Part shown: positions 1 to 8,760 of the stretch, in pieces
Layout: the number at the start of each line of letters is the position of its first letter
How positions within the stretch are numbered: the stretch's first letter is position 1
Source of the DNA: JAFDZV01 sp964455525
GTDB taxonomy: Bacteria; Bacteroidota; Ignavibacteria; OLB7
Direction of reading: 5' to 3'
DNA length: 64,000 nt
Assembly: GCA_964455525.1 (NCBI GenBank)
Contig: CAYVWR010000003.1
Location: forward strand, 334,962 to 398,961
Program-made: the position numbers and the translations under genes
Notes under the pieces: generated by a model
Database searches by the model: none
The model's input: the letters and a program-made list of their open reading frames with translations, nothing else
Told to the model about the DNA's origin: nothing

Positions 1-1
1 C

Positions 2-796
2 GCCGGCAAGCATGTTTTTGTGGAGAAGCCCCTTACCCGGAATGCTGCCGAGGCATGGGCGCTGGTAGAGCTGGCAAGGAGCAGCGGAAAGGTTCTGGTG
101 GTAGGACATGTGTTCCAGTTTGCGCCGGGTGTGCGCCGTATCAAGCGCGAGATCGATGCCGGTATCCTGGGCAACGTCCATCATATCACCTCGACTCGTA
201 TCAATCTTGGCCCGCCCGATCCGAAGCTCGATGTGATCTGGGATCTTGGCCCGCACGATTGCTCCATCGTGCTTCATCTGCTCGGAGAAACGCCGAGCCA
301 GGTGAGCGCACAGGGGATGAGCTACAAGCGCAATGGAGTGATCGACAATGCCCATATCGAGCTTGCGTTCCCAAGCGGCGCCACTGCCCATATCCATGTA
401 AGCTGGCTCTCGGCGAACAAGATGCGGCTGATGCAGGTGTTCGGCCAGACCGGCTCGATCACCTACGACGAGATGCTGGCGCTGGATGGCAAGGTGAAGC
501 GTTACGATAACGGCATCGACAACCGGCTGACCGTGGGGGACAAGGAGACGATCCAGCTTGGCTACTCCACTGGCGATATCCATGTGCTCCAGCTTGAACA
601 ACATGAGCCGCTCCGTATGGAGTGTGCCGAGTTTGTTCGTGCCGTGGGCGGCGGCCCGGTGCCGCCAAACGATGGGGTGATGGGCGCACGTGTGGTGGAG
701 CTTCTGGAGAACGTCTCGCGCATCGCCTCGGATGGCCTCATCCAGAGAGCGCAGGTGGCCGAGATACAGGGCCAGGATGGTGCTGTATCCCTCTAG
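2..796 (+). CDS. Gfo/Idh/MocA-family NAD(P)-dependent oxidoreductase, 5' end missing
   Basis: The reading frame is open from base 2, so the gene begins before the window. It opens with AGKHVFVEKP, the signature that closes the Rossmann domain in Gfo/Idh/MocA sugar oxidoreductases (lysine of EKP). The following segment GHVFQFAPGVRRIK and the DLGPHDCSIVLHLLG stretch belong to the C-terminal dimerisation/substrate domain. In polysaccharide loci this family oxidises or reduces NDP-sugars, often as the step before amination. The missing 5' part should hold the GxGxxG nucleotide site. Its position directly before the E1/lipoyl genes and an NDP-sugar epimerase supports a role in nucleotide-sugar synthesis; the exact substrate cannot be read from the sequence. 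Confidence 0.9.
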   Translation, partial: AGKHVFVEKPLTRNAAEAWALVELARSSGKVLVVGHVFQFAPGVRRIKREIDAGILGNVHHITSTRINLGPPDPKLDVIWDLGPHDCSIVLHLLGETPSQVSAQGMSYKRNGVIDNAHIELAFPSGATAHIHVSWLSANKMRLMQVFGQTGSITYDEMLALDGKVKRYDNGIDNRLTVGDKETIQLGYSTGDIHVLQLEQHEPLRMECAEFVRAVGGGPVPPNDGVMGARVVELLENVSRIASDGLIQRAQVAEIQGQDGAVSL

Positions 797-844
797 CCGA
801 TGCGCTGCATTGGTTGGTTGATCAGGAGAACGTATCGATACGGA

Positions 845-871
845 CGGGGCGCCGGTAGAGCCGGCGCCCCG
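845..871 (+). terminator. Strong hairpin after the oxidoreductase gene
   Basis: An 11-bp GC-rich perfect inverted repeat (845-855 with 861-871, loop TAGAG) is followed by ATTTAAT. It lies between the oxidoreductase stop and the E1-alpha start, so it could end or attenuate transcription from the first gene. The T-tract is short, so strength is uncertain. Confidence 0.55.
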
Positions 872-950
872 ATTTAATGCCGAGCGCTGATAACCCAGGC
901 ATCATAGGACGGCGCTGGCAGGAATAGAGATATCCTTCATATTGCGAGAT

Positions 951-1841
951 ATGGTCGAACGCTATCGCACGATGAAGCTGATCCGGGAGACGGAGGAACG
1001 TATCCTCGAGCTTTTCTCCCAGGGGAAGCTGTTCGGGACGACACATACCTGTATAGGGCAGGAAGCCGATGCTGTCGGCATTATCGCGCATCTCGGCGAG
1101 AAGGATATCGTCTTCTCGAACCACCGGTGCCACGGGCATTACATTGCCTATACCGGAGATGTCACCGGCCTGGTGGCAGAGCTTATGGGGAAGGAGAGCG
1201 GGGTCTGTGGCGGCATCAGCGGAAGCCAACATCTCTGCCGGGGAAATTTTCATTCAAATGGCATTCAAGGGGGCATCGTCCCGAATGCCGTCGGGATGGC
1301 CTATGCCGAGAAACGGCTCGGCCGCGATAGCGTTACTGCCGTCTTCCTGGGCGATGGTACGCTCGGCGAGGGGGTCGTCTACGAGGCGATGAACCTTGCG
1401 AGCCTCTGGGCCGCTCCGGTACTCTTTGTGATCGAGAACAATTATTACGCGCAGAGCACGCCATCGCATCTTCAGATAGCCGGGGATATCACGGCCCGCC
1501 CCAGGGCGTTTGGCATCGAGACCGTGGAGCTTACCACAACCGATGTGGAGACGATCTACGAAGCTGCCGGTGAGCTTGTCGCGACCATACGCCGTGAGAG
1601 CCGCCCTGCCTGTCTGGTGATCAATACCTATCGGCTTGCGCCGCATAGCAAAGGGGATGATAACCGCGATCCTGCCGAGATCGAGGAGCGTAGAGCCTTC
1701 GATCCGCTTGCGGTAGCAGCGCTCCGGCTTGATCCGGCCCTTGTGGAATCCATTGCTGTGGAATGCCGTGCCGCTGTCGATGAAGCTGTGGAGCGCGCCT
1801 CGCTTAGCGGCGCTGAGAATCAATCGCTGGAGGTTGCCTAG
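951..1841 (+). CDS. Thiamine-diphosphate dehydrogenase E1 component, alpha subunit
   Basis: About 296 residues from ATG 951 (a TTG at 942 is an alternative start). The ThDP-Mg binding motif is present: GDG at residues 134-136, then NN at 163-164 in VIENNYYAQST. GQEADAVG near residue 37 and the FSNHRCHGHYIAYTG segment match E1-alpha subunits of pyruvate, acetoin and branched-chain dehydrogenases. The family decarboxylates a 2-oxo acid and, with E1-beta, transfers the acyl group to a lipoyl lysine. The stop abuts the E1-beta start, so the two are co-translated. The protein is slightly shorter than typical E1-alpha (320-360 residues). The location in a polysaccharide locus and the unusual partner at 2992-4101 suggest an acyl donor for sugar modification rather than central metabolism. 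Confidence 0.92.
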   Translation: MVERYRTMKLIRETEERILELFSQGKLFGTTHTCIGQEADAVGIIAHLGEKDIVFSNHRCHGHYIAYTGDVTGLVAELMGKESGVCGGISGSQHLCRGNFHSNGIQGGIVPNAVGMAYAEKRLGRDSVTAVFLGDGTLGEGVVYEAMNLASLWAAPVLFVIENNYYAQSTPSHLQIAGDITARPRAFGIETVELTTTDVETIYEAAGELVATIRRESRPACLVINTYRLAPHSKGDDNRDPAEIEERRAFDPLAVAALRLDPALVESIAVECRAAVDEAVERASLSGAENQSLEVA

Positions 1842-2891
1842 GTGAGCCAGATGGTAGTGGAACAAGCGAACGAGACGATCACGGTGGCCGGGGCCATCAA
1901 CAAGGCCCTGCACCGGCTCTTCGAGATCGACCCCAGAGTCTATCTCGTGGGGGAGGATCTGCTCGACCCGTATGGTGGTGCCTTCAAGCTCTCCAAGGGG
2001 CTTTCCTCCCGCTGGCCCGATCGTGTTCTCCCGACGCCGATCAGCGAAGGGGCCATCGCCGGAGTCTGCGGCGGCATGGCGCTGCGTGGCCTGCGGCCGA
2101 TTGCCGAGATCATGTTCGGCGATTTCATCACGCTCGCGTTCGATCAGATCGTCAACCATATCGCGAAGTTCCGGCCGATGTACAACGGGCAAGTGCGCTG
2201 CCCGGTTACAATCCGCACCCCGATGGGGGGAGGCCGCGGTTACGGCCCCACCCATAGCCAGTCGCTTGAAAAATTTCTTGTCGGCGTTCCCGGCATCACC
2301 GTGGTGGCGCTCAGCCATCTGCATGATATTCCCGCGTTTTATGAGGCGGCCGTGCTCGGCGGCGACGATCCGACGATCGTCATAGAGCATAAGCTGCTCT
2401 ACGGCCAGCAGGCGGTTGATATAAGGGGCGGACGCATGCAGGAGTTTTCCGTTGCTGCCAGCACCGCCCCGTTTCCTACGATTGTCCTTTCGCTCAGCAA
2501 CTTCAAGCGCGCCGATGTTACGGTGGTTACCTATGGTGGCAGCACACGCCTGGCGCTTGCCACTGCCAGAAGGATGCTGATCGAACATGAGATCTTTGTG
2601 GATGTGGTTGTGCTCGGGCAGCTTGCCCCGATGCGGACCGATGAGGTGGTGGAAGCCGTGCGCCGTTCGCGGAGGGCTGTGACATTGGAGGAGGGGACGC
2701 AACGTTTCGGCATTGGTGCCGAGATCGCCAGCGTCCTTGCCGAGCGGCTGTGGGGCTTGCTCCTTGCGCCGGTCCGGCGGGTGGCCGCCGCCGATGCCAT
2801 CATTCCCGCCGCCCGGAATCTGGAGGATCAGATGCTTCCGAACGCGGAGCGGCTGGAACGGGCTATCCTGCAATCCATGGAATCCGCATAA
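1842..2891 (+). CDS. Thiamine-diphosphate dehydrogenase E1 component, beta subunit
   Basis: 349 residues from GTG 1842, immediately after the E1-alpha stop; ATG 1851 is an alternative. The transketolase-like pyrimidine-binding domain is recognisable by YLVGEDL, PISEGAIAGVCGGMALRG and AEIMFGDFITLAFDQ. The C-terminal transketolase domain carries the VTYGGSTRLAL segment. It should form an alpha2beta2 E1 with the preceding product and catalyse reductive acylation of the lipoyl domain encoded next. No E3 (dihydrolipoamide dehydrogenase) gene is in the window, so reoxidation of the lipoyl group, if it occurs, must use an E3 encoded elsewhere. Confidence 0.92.
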   Translation: MSQMVVEQANETITVAGAINKALHRLFEIDPRVYLVGEDLLDPYGGAFKLSKGLSSRWPDRVLPTPISEGAIAGVCGGMALRGLRPIAEIMFGDFITLAFDQIVNHIAKFRPMYNGQVRCPVTIRTPMGGGRGYGPTHSQSLEKFLVGVPGITVVALSHLHDIPAFYEAAVLGGDDPTIVIEHKLLYGQQAVDIRGGRMQEFSVAASTAPFPTIVLSLSNFKRADVTVVTYGGSTRLALATARRMLIEHEIFVDVVVLGQLAPMRTDEVVEAVRRSRRAVTLEEGTQRFGIGAEIASVLAERLWGLLLAPVRRVAAADAIIPAARNLEDQMLPNAERLERAILQSMESA

Positions 2892-2991
2892 CAACAACGT
2901 CTCCGCCACTCTCCGTTGCAAGAGCAGGGGGCCTTGGGCCTCCGGTGTCGATACACGGCGGGAGGCCCGGAGCATCTCTACCGAGCTATAC

Positions 2992-4101
2992 ATGATTGAG
3001 ATCGTAATACCCCAGCTCGATGCCAACAGCGAAACGGCCAAGCTTGTGCGGTGGGAAGCCGAGGATGGCGCAGTGGTCGCCAGGGGGGAACAGCTTTGTA
3101 CCGTGGAGACCAGCAAGGCGATCTACGAAGTGGAGGCCGAGGAGGCTGGTATCCTTGTGCAGACCTATGCGGAGGGGAGCACCGTCAACTTCAATGTGCC
3201 GATAGCCTATATCGCTGCCGATGCCGAGGAGGCCGGGCGGCTTCGTGCCAAGGGGGCCGCCGCCGATGCTCCGGCGGACAATGGTGGCGCCGAGATCAGC
3301 GCAACCAAGAAGGCGGCGGAGCTGGCTAGGAAACACCGGGTCGATCTGGCGCTTGTCCAGAGCGAGGGCATCGTTACCGAGGGGGATGTGCAGGCGTATC
3401 TGAAACAGAGCGGCAAGTTGGCACCGGAACGTCCGGTGCCTGGCGCGCTGCCATCGGCGGTGAAGCGGGTTGTGGTGATCGCCGCAGGTTATGGTGCCAT
3501 GCAGGTGATCGATATCCTTCTCAACTACCCGGATGTACGGGTGGTTGGCTGCCTTGATGATGATGTGTCGATGCATGGCCGGGAGATCTATGGTGCGCCG
3601 GTCGTCGGGAATATATCCGATATCGCCACGTTCTGGGATGATCGGTTCTTCGATTACGCCATCATCGCTATCTCTACGAATATCCGGCTCCGCAAGAAGT
3701 TCTACGACGAGTGCGCCCGTCTTGGTATACCGATGATGAATGCCATCGACCCGACGGTACGGATCAACCGTGGCGCGGTGATCGGTACCGGTAATGTGAT
3801 CTGTAGCCAGTCCCATATCGGTGTCGCTGCGCAGATCGGCGATAACAACTTTATCAGCGCCCACAATAGCATCGATCATCATAACGTGTGGGGATCGCAT
3901 ATCACCACCGGGCCGAACTGTGCTACGTCGGGTGGTGTAAGCGTGGGCGATGAGGTGAAGTTCGGCACAGGCGTCTTTATCCAGCCGGGCGTTACGATCG
4001 GCCGTGAGTCGATCATCGCTTCCGGCGCGATCATCATCCGGTCGGTGCCGGAACGCCATGCGGTAAAGGTGCGGCTTCAGACGGAGATCACGCCGCTGTA
4101 G
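2992..4101 (+). CDS. Fusion: lipoyl domain + peripheral-subunit-binding domain + NeuD/PglD-like sugar O/N-acyltransferase
   Basis: 369 residues from ATG 2992, where the lipoyl domain begins canonically (MIEIVIPQLD); an upstream in-frame extension overlaps E1-beta and is not credible. Residues 1-75 are a biotinyl/lipoyl domain with the modifiable lysine at K42 (VETSKA). Residues about 102-137 form a peripheral-subunit-binding domain (ISATKKAAELARKH, EGIVTEGDVQAYL) that docks E1 or E3. From about residue 158 it is a NeuD/PglD-type acyltransferase: a Rossmann-like start (VVVIAAGYGAMQVID) followed by left-handed beta-helix hexapeptides. H296 in NSIDHH sits where PglD/NeuD have their catalytic histidine. 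The normal E2 catalytic domain (HxxxDG) is absent. The inferred role is acyl transfer from the lipoyl arm to a sugar. Confidence 0.88.
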   Translation: MIEIVIPQLDANSETAKLVRWEAEDGAVVARGEQLCTVETSKAIYEVEAEEAGILVQTYAEGSTVNFNVPIAYIAADAEEAGRLRAKGAAADAPADNGGAEISATKKAAELARKHRVDLALVQSEGIVTEGDVQAYLKQSGKLAPERPVPGALPSAVKRVVVIAAGYGAMQVIDILLNYPDVRVVGCLDDDVSMHGREIYGAPVVGNISDIATFWDDRFFDYAIIAISTNIRLRKKFYDECARLGIPMMNAIDPTVRINRGAVIGTGNVICSQSHIGVAAQIGDNNFISAHNSIDHHNVWGSHITTGPNCATSGGVSVGDEVKFGTGVFIQPGVTIGRESIIASGAIIIRSVPERHAVKVRLQTEITPL

Positions 4102-4321
4102 ATGATGATGTCGGCCGCGCGGGTGCCTGTACAACGGGTTCTCGGCGATGGCGCGAAGTGCCCGCAACAACAGAAGGCAGATATCTGGACTGGCGGCTGC
4201 GCCTGTGGCCGCTGCGGTTGCAGGCACCCTATACCGGCTCCGGGGGCGCTATCCTTGTTTCCGGGAACACGGTGCCCGGCGCCATCGGCCGGGGACTCTT
4301 CTCATTTTGAATCTCTTTTTC

Positions 4322-5440
4322 ATGGCATCGACTGTTCTGATAACCGGGGGCGCTGGTTTTATCGGTTCGCATACGGCGGACCGCCTTTTACGCCTTGGCC
4401 ATCGTGTACGGGTGATCGACAACCTTCTGAAGCCCGTGCATCTGCGCGGCAAGCCCGGCTATCTCTCCCCGGAGATAGAGTTTGTAGAAGGTGATGTGCG
4501 CGATAAGGATGCGCTCCGTGCGGCAATGCAGGGAGTTGATGTGATCTATCACCTTGCGGCATATCAGGATTATCATCGCGATTTCTCCACGTTCTTTCAT
4601 ACCAACGCGGTCTCTACGTCGCTTATCTACGAGATCATCGTCCAGGAGAATCTGCCGATACAGAAAGTGATCGTGGCCTCCTCGCAGTTTGTGCAGGGGG
4701 AGGGATTGTATCATGATGCCGATGGGAGGCTTGTGGCTCCTACGCTTCGGCCGCTGGAACAGCTTCAGCGCGGCGAATGGGAGTTCTCGGACCACCAGGG
4801 GCGTTCCATGCAGTGGGGATGGACGCCGGAGACCCATGCAAATCCGGCCAATGCCTATGCGATGAGCAAACATTCGCAGGAGATCCAGGCCATCCGCTTT
4901 GGCCGCCGCTATGATATCCCATCGGTTGCGCTCCGCTATTCCATCGTGCAAGGCTCGCGGCAATCGTTTTATAATACCTACTCGGGCGCGGCACGTATCT
5001 TCTGCCTGCATTATTACTTCGATAAGGCTCCGACGCTGTACGAAGATGGCAGGCAGCGGCGCGATTTTGTGAACATCCACGATGTTGTGGATGCCAATGT
5101 GCTGGTGATGAACGATGCCCGTGCCGATTACGAGGTCTTCAATGTCGGGGGCGGGGTGCCTTACACCGTGCGAGACCTTGCCGCTATGGTGGCGCGTGCC
5201 TTTGGCAAGGAGCATATCGAGCCAAAGATTCCCGGCAGCTTCCGGTTTGGTGATACGCGCAATGCCTGCTCCGATATCACAAAGCTGCGCTCGCTCGGCT
5301 GGGAGCCGAAGCGGACAATGGAGGATTCGGTGCGGGAATACATCGACTATCTCCAGGCGCAGGAGAATATCGACGATATCCTGGAATATGCCGAGGCGAC
5401 GATGAAACAGGAACATGTGGTGCAGCAGGCTGTGGCCTAG
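4322..5440 (+). CDS. NAD-dependent NDP-sugar epimerase/dehydratase (extended SDR)
   Basis: 372 residues from ATG 4322, chosen because the Rossmann glycine motif GGAGFIG begins at residue 9; the open frame upstream to 4148 has no family similarity. The catalytic YxxxK is Y179 and K183 (AYAMSKHSQE). DVIYHLAAYQ is the usual NAD-contacting strand, and YNVGGG-type and RRDFVNIHDV segments match UDP/GDP-sugar epimerases. It acts in the cytoplasm on a nucleotide sugar; the substrate is not clear. It follows the lipoyl-acyltransferase fusion by 220 bp of apparently non-coding sequence. Confidence 0.9.
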   Translation: MASTVLITGGAGFIGSHTADRLLRLGHRVRVIDNLLKPVHLRGKPGYLSPEIEFVEGDVRDKDALRAAMQGVDVIYHLAAYQDYHRDFSTFFHTNAVSTSLIYEIIVQENLPIQKVIVASSQFVQGEGLYHDADGRLVAPTLRPLEQLQRGEWEFSDHQGRSMQWGWTPETHANPANAYAMSKHSQEIQAIRFGRRYDIPSVALRYSIVQGSRQSFYNTYSGAARIFCLHYYFDKAPTLYEDGRQRRDFVNIHDVVDANVLVMNDARADYEVFNVGGGVPYTVRDLAAMVARAFGKEHIEPKIPGSFRFGDTRNACSDITKLRSLGWEPKRTMEDSVREYIDYLQAQENIDDILEYAEATMKQEHVVQQAVA

Positions 5441-5575
5441 ATCGCTGCCGGGGCGTGGCACAGGTTCCGAACGCTGATGAGGGGAGCCAAGATCCAGGCA
5501 GCGTGCGTCCGCGTTGCTCCAGGCCTCCGGCGAACCTCTCCCATGCAATCAACCAACAGATTGAGCGGTAGTGCC

Positions 5576-6607
5576 ATGCAGCTTCGTCCGAATGATCGGC
5601 GGTGGCTCGATCTGATAGCGACGCACCCTTCTGCAACGATCTTTCATCATCCCGCGTGGATCGGGGTGCTGGAGCAGTGTTACGGGTTTGCTGCGACTGT
5701 GGTTGGCCTTGCCGGTGCCGATGGTCTGCTGGCAGGGGGAATTCCGGTGATGGAGGTGCATCGAGCGCTGCGTGGCCCCCGGCTTATCGCCCTTCCGTTC
5801 AGCGATCATTGCGCCCCGGTGCTCGCTGATGATGCGTTGATGCCGGAGCTTCTCGCCGCCTTGGCAGCATATAGACGGGAACGGCAGGCGAATCGTCTGG
5901 AGGTGCGGTGGCCGTTCGAGGAACAGGCCGGTGTTTATCGCGGCGAGAGCTTGTACCTCCACCAGACCAGGCTGTCGGCCGATCCCGGCGATCTGTTCGA
6001 GCGCTTTCATCGCACCCGCGTACAGCAGCCGATTCGCGCAGCACGTCGGCATGGGGTGGTAGTACGCCGTGCCGAGAGCATCGAAGATCTCCGTACTTTC
6101 TACCGGATGCATCTGCGGACACGCGCAAGGCTTGGAACCCCTGTGCAGCCCTTTCGTTTTTTTCGGCTGCTCTGGGAACATCTTATCGCAACGGGAATGG
6201 GGCATATCCTTATCGCCGAACGCGATGAACGGGCAATGGCCGCTGCGCTCTTTCTTGGCTGGAACGGTGTGCTCACCTACAAGTTCAGCGCCTCGCATCG
6301 TGCCGACTGGCCCTATGCTCCCAACCATGCGTTGCTCTGGGAGGCGATCCGCTGGGGCTGCGAACATGGTTTCCGATTGTTCGACTGGGGGCGTACCGAG
6401 TTGCATCATGAGGGGTTGCGCCAATTCAAGCGGGGGTGGGATGCCGGGGAGGTTCTTTCGGCGAGCACGATCCTTGCCGATGCTCCGGTATCCGTCGATG
6501 CAGGACGTTCTGTGATGGCCAGGACCATGATGGCCGGATTCATCAAACACTCTCCTGAGTGGGTGTGCAGGACCATCGGTGAGCTATTCTATGAACACTT
6601 CGCCTGA
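5576..6607 (+). CDS. FemAB/GNAT-like acyltransferase (BioF2-type)
   Basis: About 343 residues from ATG 5576; ATG 5543 and ATG 5477 are in-frame alternatives without a better ribosome-binding site. The C-terminal half carries the FemAB signature: a TYKFSASHRADW segment, NHALLWEAIRWG and FDWGRTELHHEGLRQFKRGWD. This GNAT_6 family is common in exopolysaccharide and PEP-CTERM loci, where its exact acceptor is usually unknown; classical FemAB members add amino acids to peptidoglycan precursors. It overlaps the deacetylase gene that follows, so the two are probably co-translated. Confidence 0.82.
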   Translation: MQLRPNDRRWLDLIATHPSATIFHHPAWIGVLEQCYGFAATVVGLAGADGLLAGGIPVMEVHRALRGPRLIALPFSDHCAPVLADDALMPELLAALAAYRRERQANRLEVRWPFEEQAGVYRGESLYLHQTRLSADPGDLFERFHRTRVQQPIRAARRHGVVVRRAESIEDLRTFYRMHLRTRARLGTPVQPFRFFRLLWEHLIATGMGHILIAERDERAMAAALFLGWNGVLTYKFSASHRADWPYAPNHALLWEAIRWGCEHGFRLFDWGRTELHHEGLRQFKRGWDAGEVLSASTILADAPVSVDAGRSVMARTMMAGFIKHSPEWVCRTIGELFYEHFA

Positions 6608-7883
6608 AGATACGAGCGGTCCAAACGTTCTCCGGGATGCGGCTCTGAATGCTCCCTGGAACTTCTGGCGTCTGCTGCACCCCGATATCGGGATCGAGGA
6701 GTGGCGCGAGGCATCCGCCTATGCCTTTCATCTGCTCGGCGATCTGCCCGTGGCGCTGGCCGGAGCTGATGATCCTGTGGAGATCGTCGATCGTATCCTT
6801 ACCGAGCGTCAGTTCGGACCGGACCACTGGAGGCTCTCCCCGGCCAAGCATGCCTATTATGCCTTTGCTCGCCCGATCCTTCCCGCCCGGCTTCGTCCGG
6901 CTTTACGCCGGCTGCTTCTTGTGCCGCAGCAACGTACATCGCTCCTGCGATGGCCGATCGAAGATCGTTACGTCCGCTACCAGTTTGCCATGCTGCGCTA
7001 TCTGCTGGAGCAGACCGGCGAGCCTGCTATACCGTATCTGCGGCTCTGGCCCGGCAATCGGCGGTATGCGCTGGTCCTGACCCATGATATCGAGACCGCA
7101 CGCGGGCAGGAGTTTGTGCTTGAGGTGGCGGCGCTGGAGGAGCGGTATGGGTTCCGCTCCGCATTCAATTTTGTGCCGGAGGATTATTCGATCAACGCCC
7201 GATTGATCGGCCAGCTTCGCGAGCGGGGATTCGAGATCGGCGTGCATGGCCTGCGGCATAACGGCCGGCTTTTTCTTTCGCGCCGCGATTTCAATCGCGA
7301 TGTTCCTCGTATCAATGCTCATCTGAAGCGGTGGGATGCCGTTGGGTTCCGTGCTCCGTTCACCCATCGCAATCCGGCCTGGATGCAGGATCTGGACGTC
7401 GAGTACGACTCCACGTTTTTCGATACCGATCCGTTCGAGACGATCAATGGCGGCACGATGAGCATCTGGCCCTTTATGATGGGGCATTTTGTGGAACTTC
7501 CCTTTACTCTGCCGCAGGATCATACGCTTCTGTCGATGGCCGGGGAACGCTCGCCCAGAGTGTGGCTGGAGAAGATCAATTTCATAGAACGGCATGGCGG
7601 GATGGCAATGATGATAACCCATCCCGATTATCTGCTCGATCCAACGTTTTTTGCTGTGTACGAGGAGTTCCTCCGTACGATGAGCCAGCAGAGCGGATAC
7701 TGGCATGCGCTGCCACGCGATGTTGCCCGCTGGTGGCGCTGCCGCCTGCAACTCTCCGGTTACGATCAGGAGTCCATGCTTGCCGCGCTTCCCGGCTCGG
7801 CGGTCGGCATGATCCGCCGGGGCGATGAGGGGGCGGCTGTGATGCATGCCGATGGATCGCTTTTTGTTGGGGCGGCAGGATGA
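6591..7883 (+). CDS. Polysaccharide deacetylase family protein (NodB fold)
   Basis: 430 residues from ATG 6591, preceded by GGTGAG at 6578-6583; GTG 6579 is a less likely start. The start lies inside the last codons of the FemAB gene (17-bp overlap). The NodB core begins with YALVLTHDIE (metal-binding D166), and HGLRHNG provides the paired metal histidines H219 and H223. RAPFTHRNPAWM corresponds to motif 3. The first about 150 residues lack homology I recognise. Zinc-dependent removal of N-acetyl groups from a surface glycan is the family role. No signal peptide is evident, which argues for a cytoplasmic substrate or an unrecognised export route. Confidence 0.86.
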   Translation: MNTSPEDTSGPNVLRDAALNAPWNFWRLLHPDIGIEEWREASAYAFHLLGDLPVALAGADDPVEIVDRILTERQFGPDHWRLSPAKHAYYAFARPILPARLRPALRRLLLVPQQRTSLLRWPIEDRYVRYQFAMLRYLLEQTGEPAIPYLRLWPGNRRYALVLTHDIETARGQEFVLEVAALEERYGFRSAFNFVPEDYSINARLIGQLRERGFEIGVHGLRHNGRLFLSRRDFNRDVPRINAHLKRWDAVGFRAPFTHRNPAWMQDLDVEYDSTFFDTDPFETINGGTMSIWPFMMGHFVELPFTLPQDHTLLSMAGERSPRVWLEKINFIERHGGMAMMITHPDYLLDPTFFAVYEEFLRTMSQQSGYWHALPRDVARWWRCRLQLSGYDQESMLAALPGSAVGMIRRGDEGAAVMHADGSLFVGAAG

Positions 7884-8007
7884 GAGATGCGTGGCCCCGG
7901 TGATCTGCTGGAACGGCGTTTCTGCCCTGAATCCTGCCGGTGTTACGCAGGGGGAGCCTTTGTGTGGCATGGTGGCGATCCGGGGACAGGGGCGGTCGAG
8001 AATGTTA

Positions 8008-8697
8008 TCAGCGTGTTGCTCGCTTCCTGCTGTCTGCAATGCTTCTCATGCCCATTGCCAGGTAATAGACAAAATGGCGGCGCTGGTGGAGCGCCCAGTC
8101 GATGGCGAACCCCTGCTCCGATGCCAGCTCGTGGTACACCCGGACCATCTCCGCGATGGGGACGTTTTCCGGGTGATCGGTGCGATAGAATCGGCTGCGC
8201 CGTGCGAGCTGCTCCGCGTTGAAAAGATACGGGAACCGATGGCGCGCACGCGGTGGGGCTGTGGGGATCACGTCGAGTATGAGAATGCCCCGGTCGGCGA
8301 TCACCCGAAAGATATGAGGGAAAAGATCGAAGTGCTCGCAGTGGCCCCCATGCAACGACATCGGGTTGTCTACAACGACAAGGTCGTATCGTTTTGAAGC
8401 ATTTTTTAGCTCCTCGTAGGAGTCGGTGATAGTGATCTTTGCTTCTGGCAGGTGCCGCCGCAGAGATGGTTCCAGCCGTGCATCAAGCTCCCAGATGTCG
8501 ATATCGGCAACGTGCTGCGCATAGTCGCATGTATGAAAGGCGCCGGTGCCGCCAAAGACCTCAAGGGCGTGCAGATCGCTTAGCTCGATCCCCCGGCGTT
8601 GTAGCATACGGAGCAGGCGTTGCATAGGGCTGTGCCCGAGCGCGCTTCGAGCCGAGCGTAGCAGATTTCTGAGCGACATGGATGTGCCTGTCTCCAT
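8008..8697 (-). CDS. SAM-dependent methyltransferase-like protein
   Basis: 229 residues from ATG 8697 (or ATG 8679, six codons in). It has a Rossmann-like motif I (ALEVFGGTGAF), an acidic strand end (DIWELD) and a motif IV-like strand (YDLVVVDNPMS), which together suggest a class I methyltransferase. Similarity is at fold level only; no specific family is identified. It is the only gene on the minus strand inside the polysaccharide run and is divergent from hddC, with 63 bp between the starts. Confidence 0.62.
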   Translation of the reverse strand: METGTSMSLRNLLRSARSALGHSPMQRLLRMLQRRGIELSDLHALEVFGGTGAFHTCDYAQHVADIDIWELDARLEPSLRRHLPEAKITITDSYEELKNASKRYDLVVVDNPMSLHGGHCEHFDLFPHIFRVIADRGILILDVIPTAPPRARHRFPYLFNAEQLARRSRFYRTDHPENVPIAEMVRVYHELASEQGFAIDWALHQRRHFVYYLAMGMRSIADSRKRATR

Positions 8698-8760
8698 CGG
8701 CTTCGGCTGACCATTCAGTCGAGGCCGATATTATCATGAACAACACGTGCAGCAACTTTC

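Noticed and set aside
1254..3116. 620-codon minus-strand open frame
   Set aside because: It lies antisense to E1-alpha, E1-beta and the start of the lipoyl fusion, all of which have clear family motifs; it has no motif of its own.
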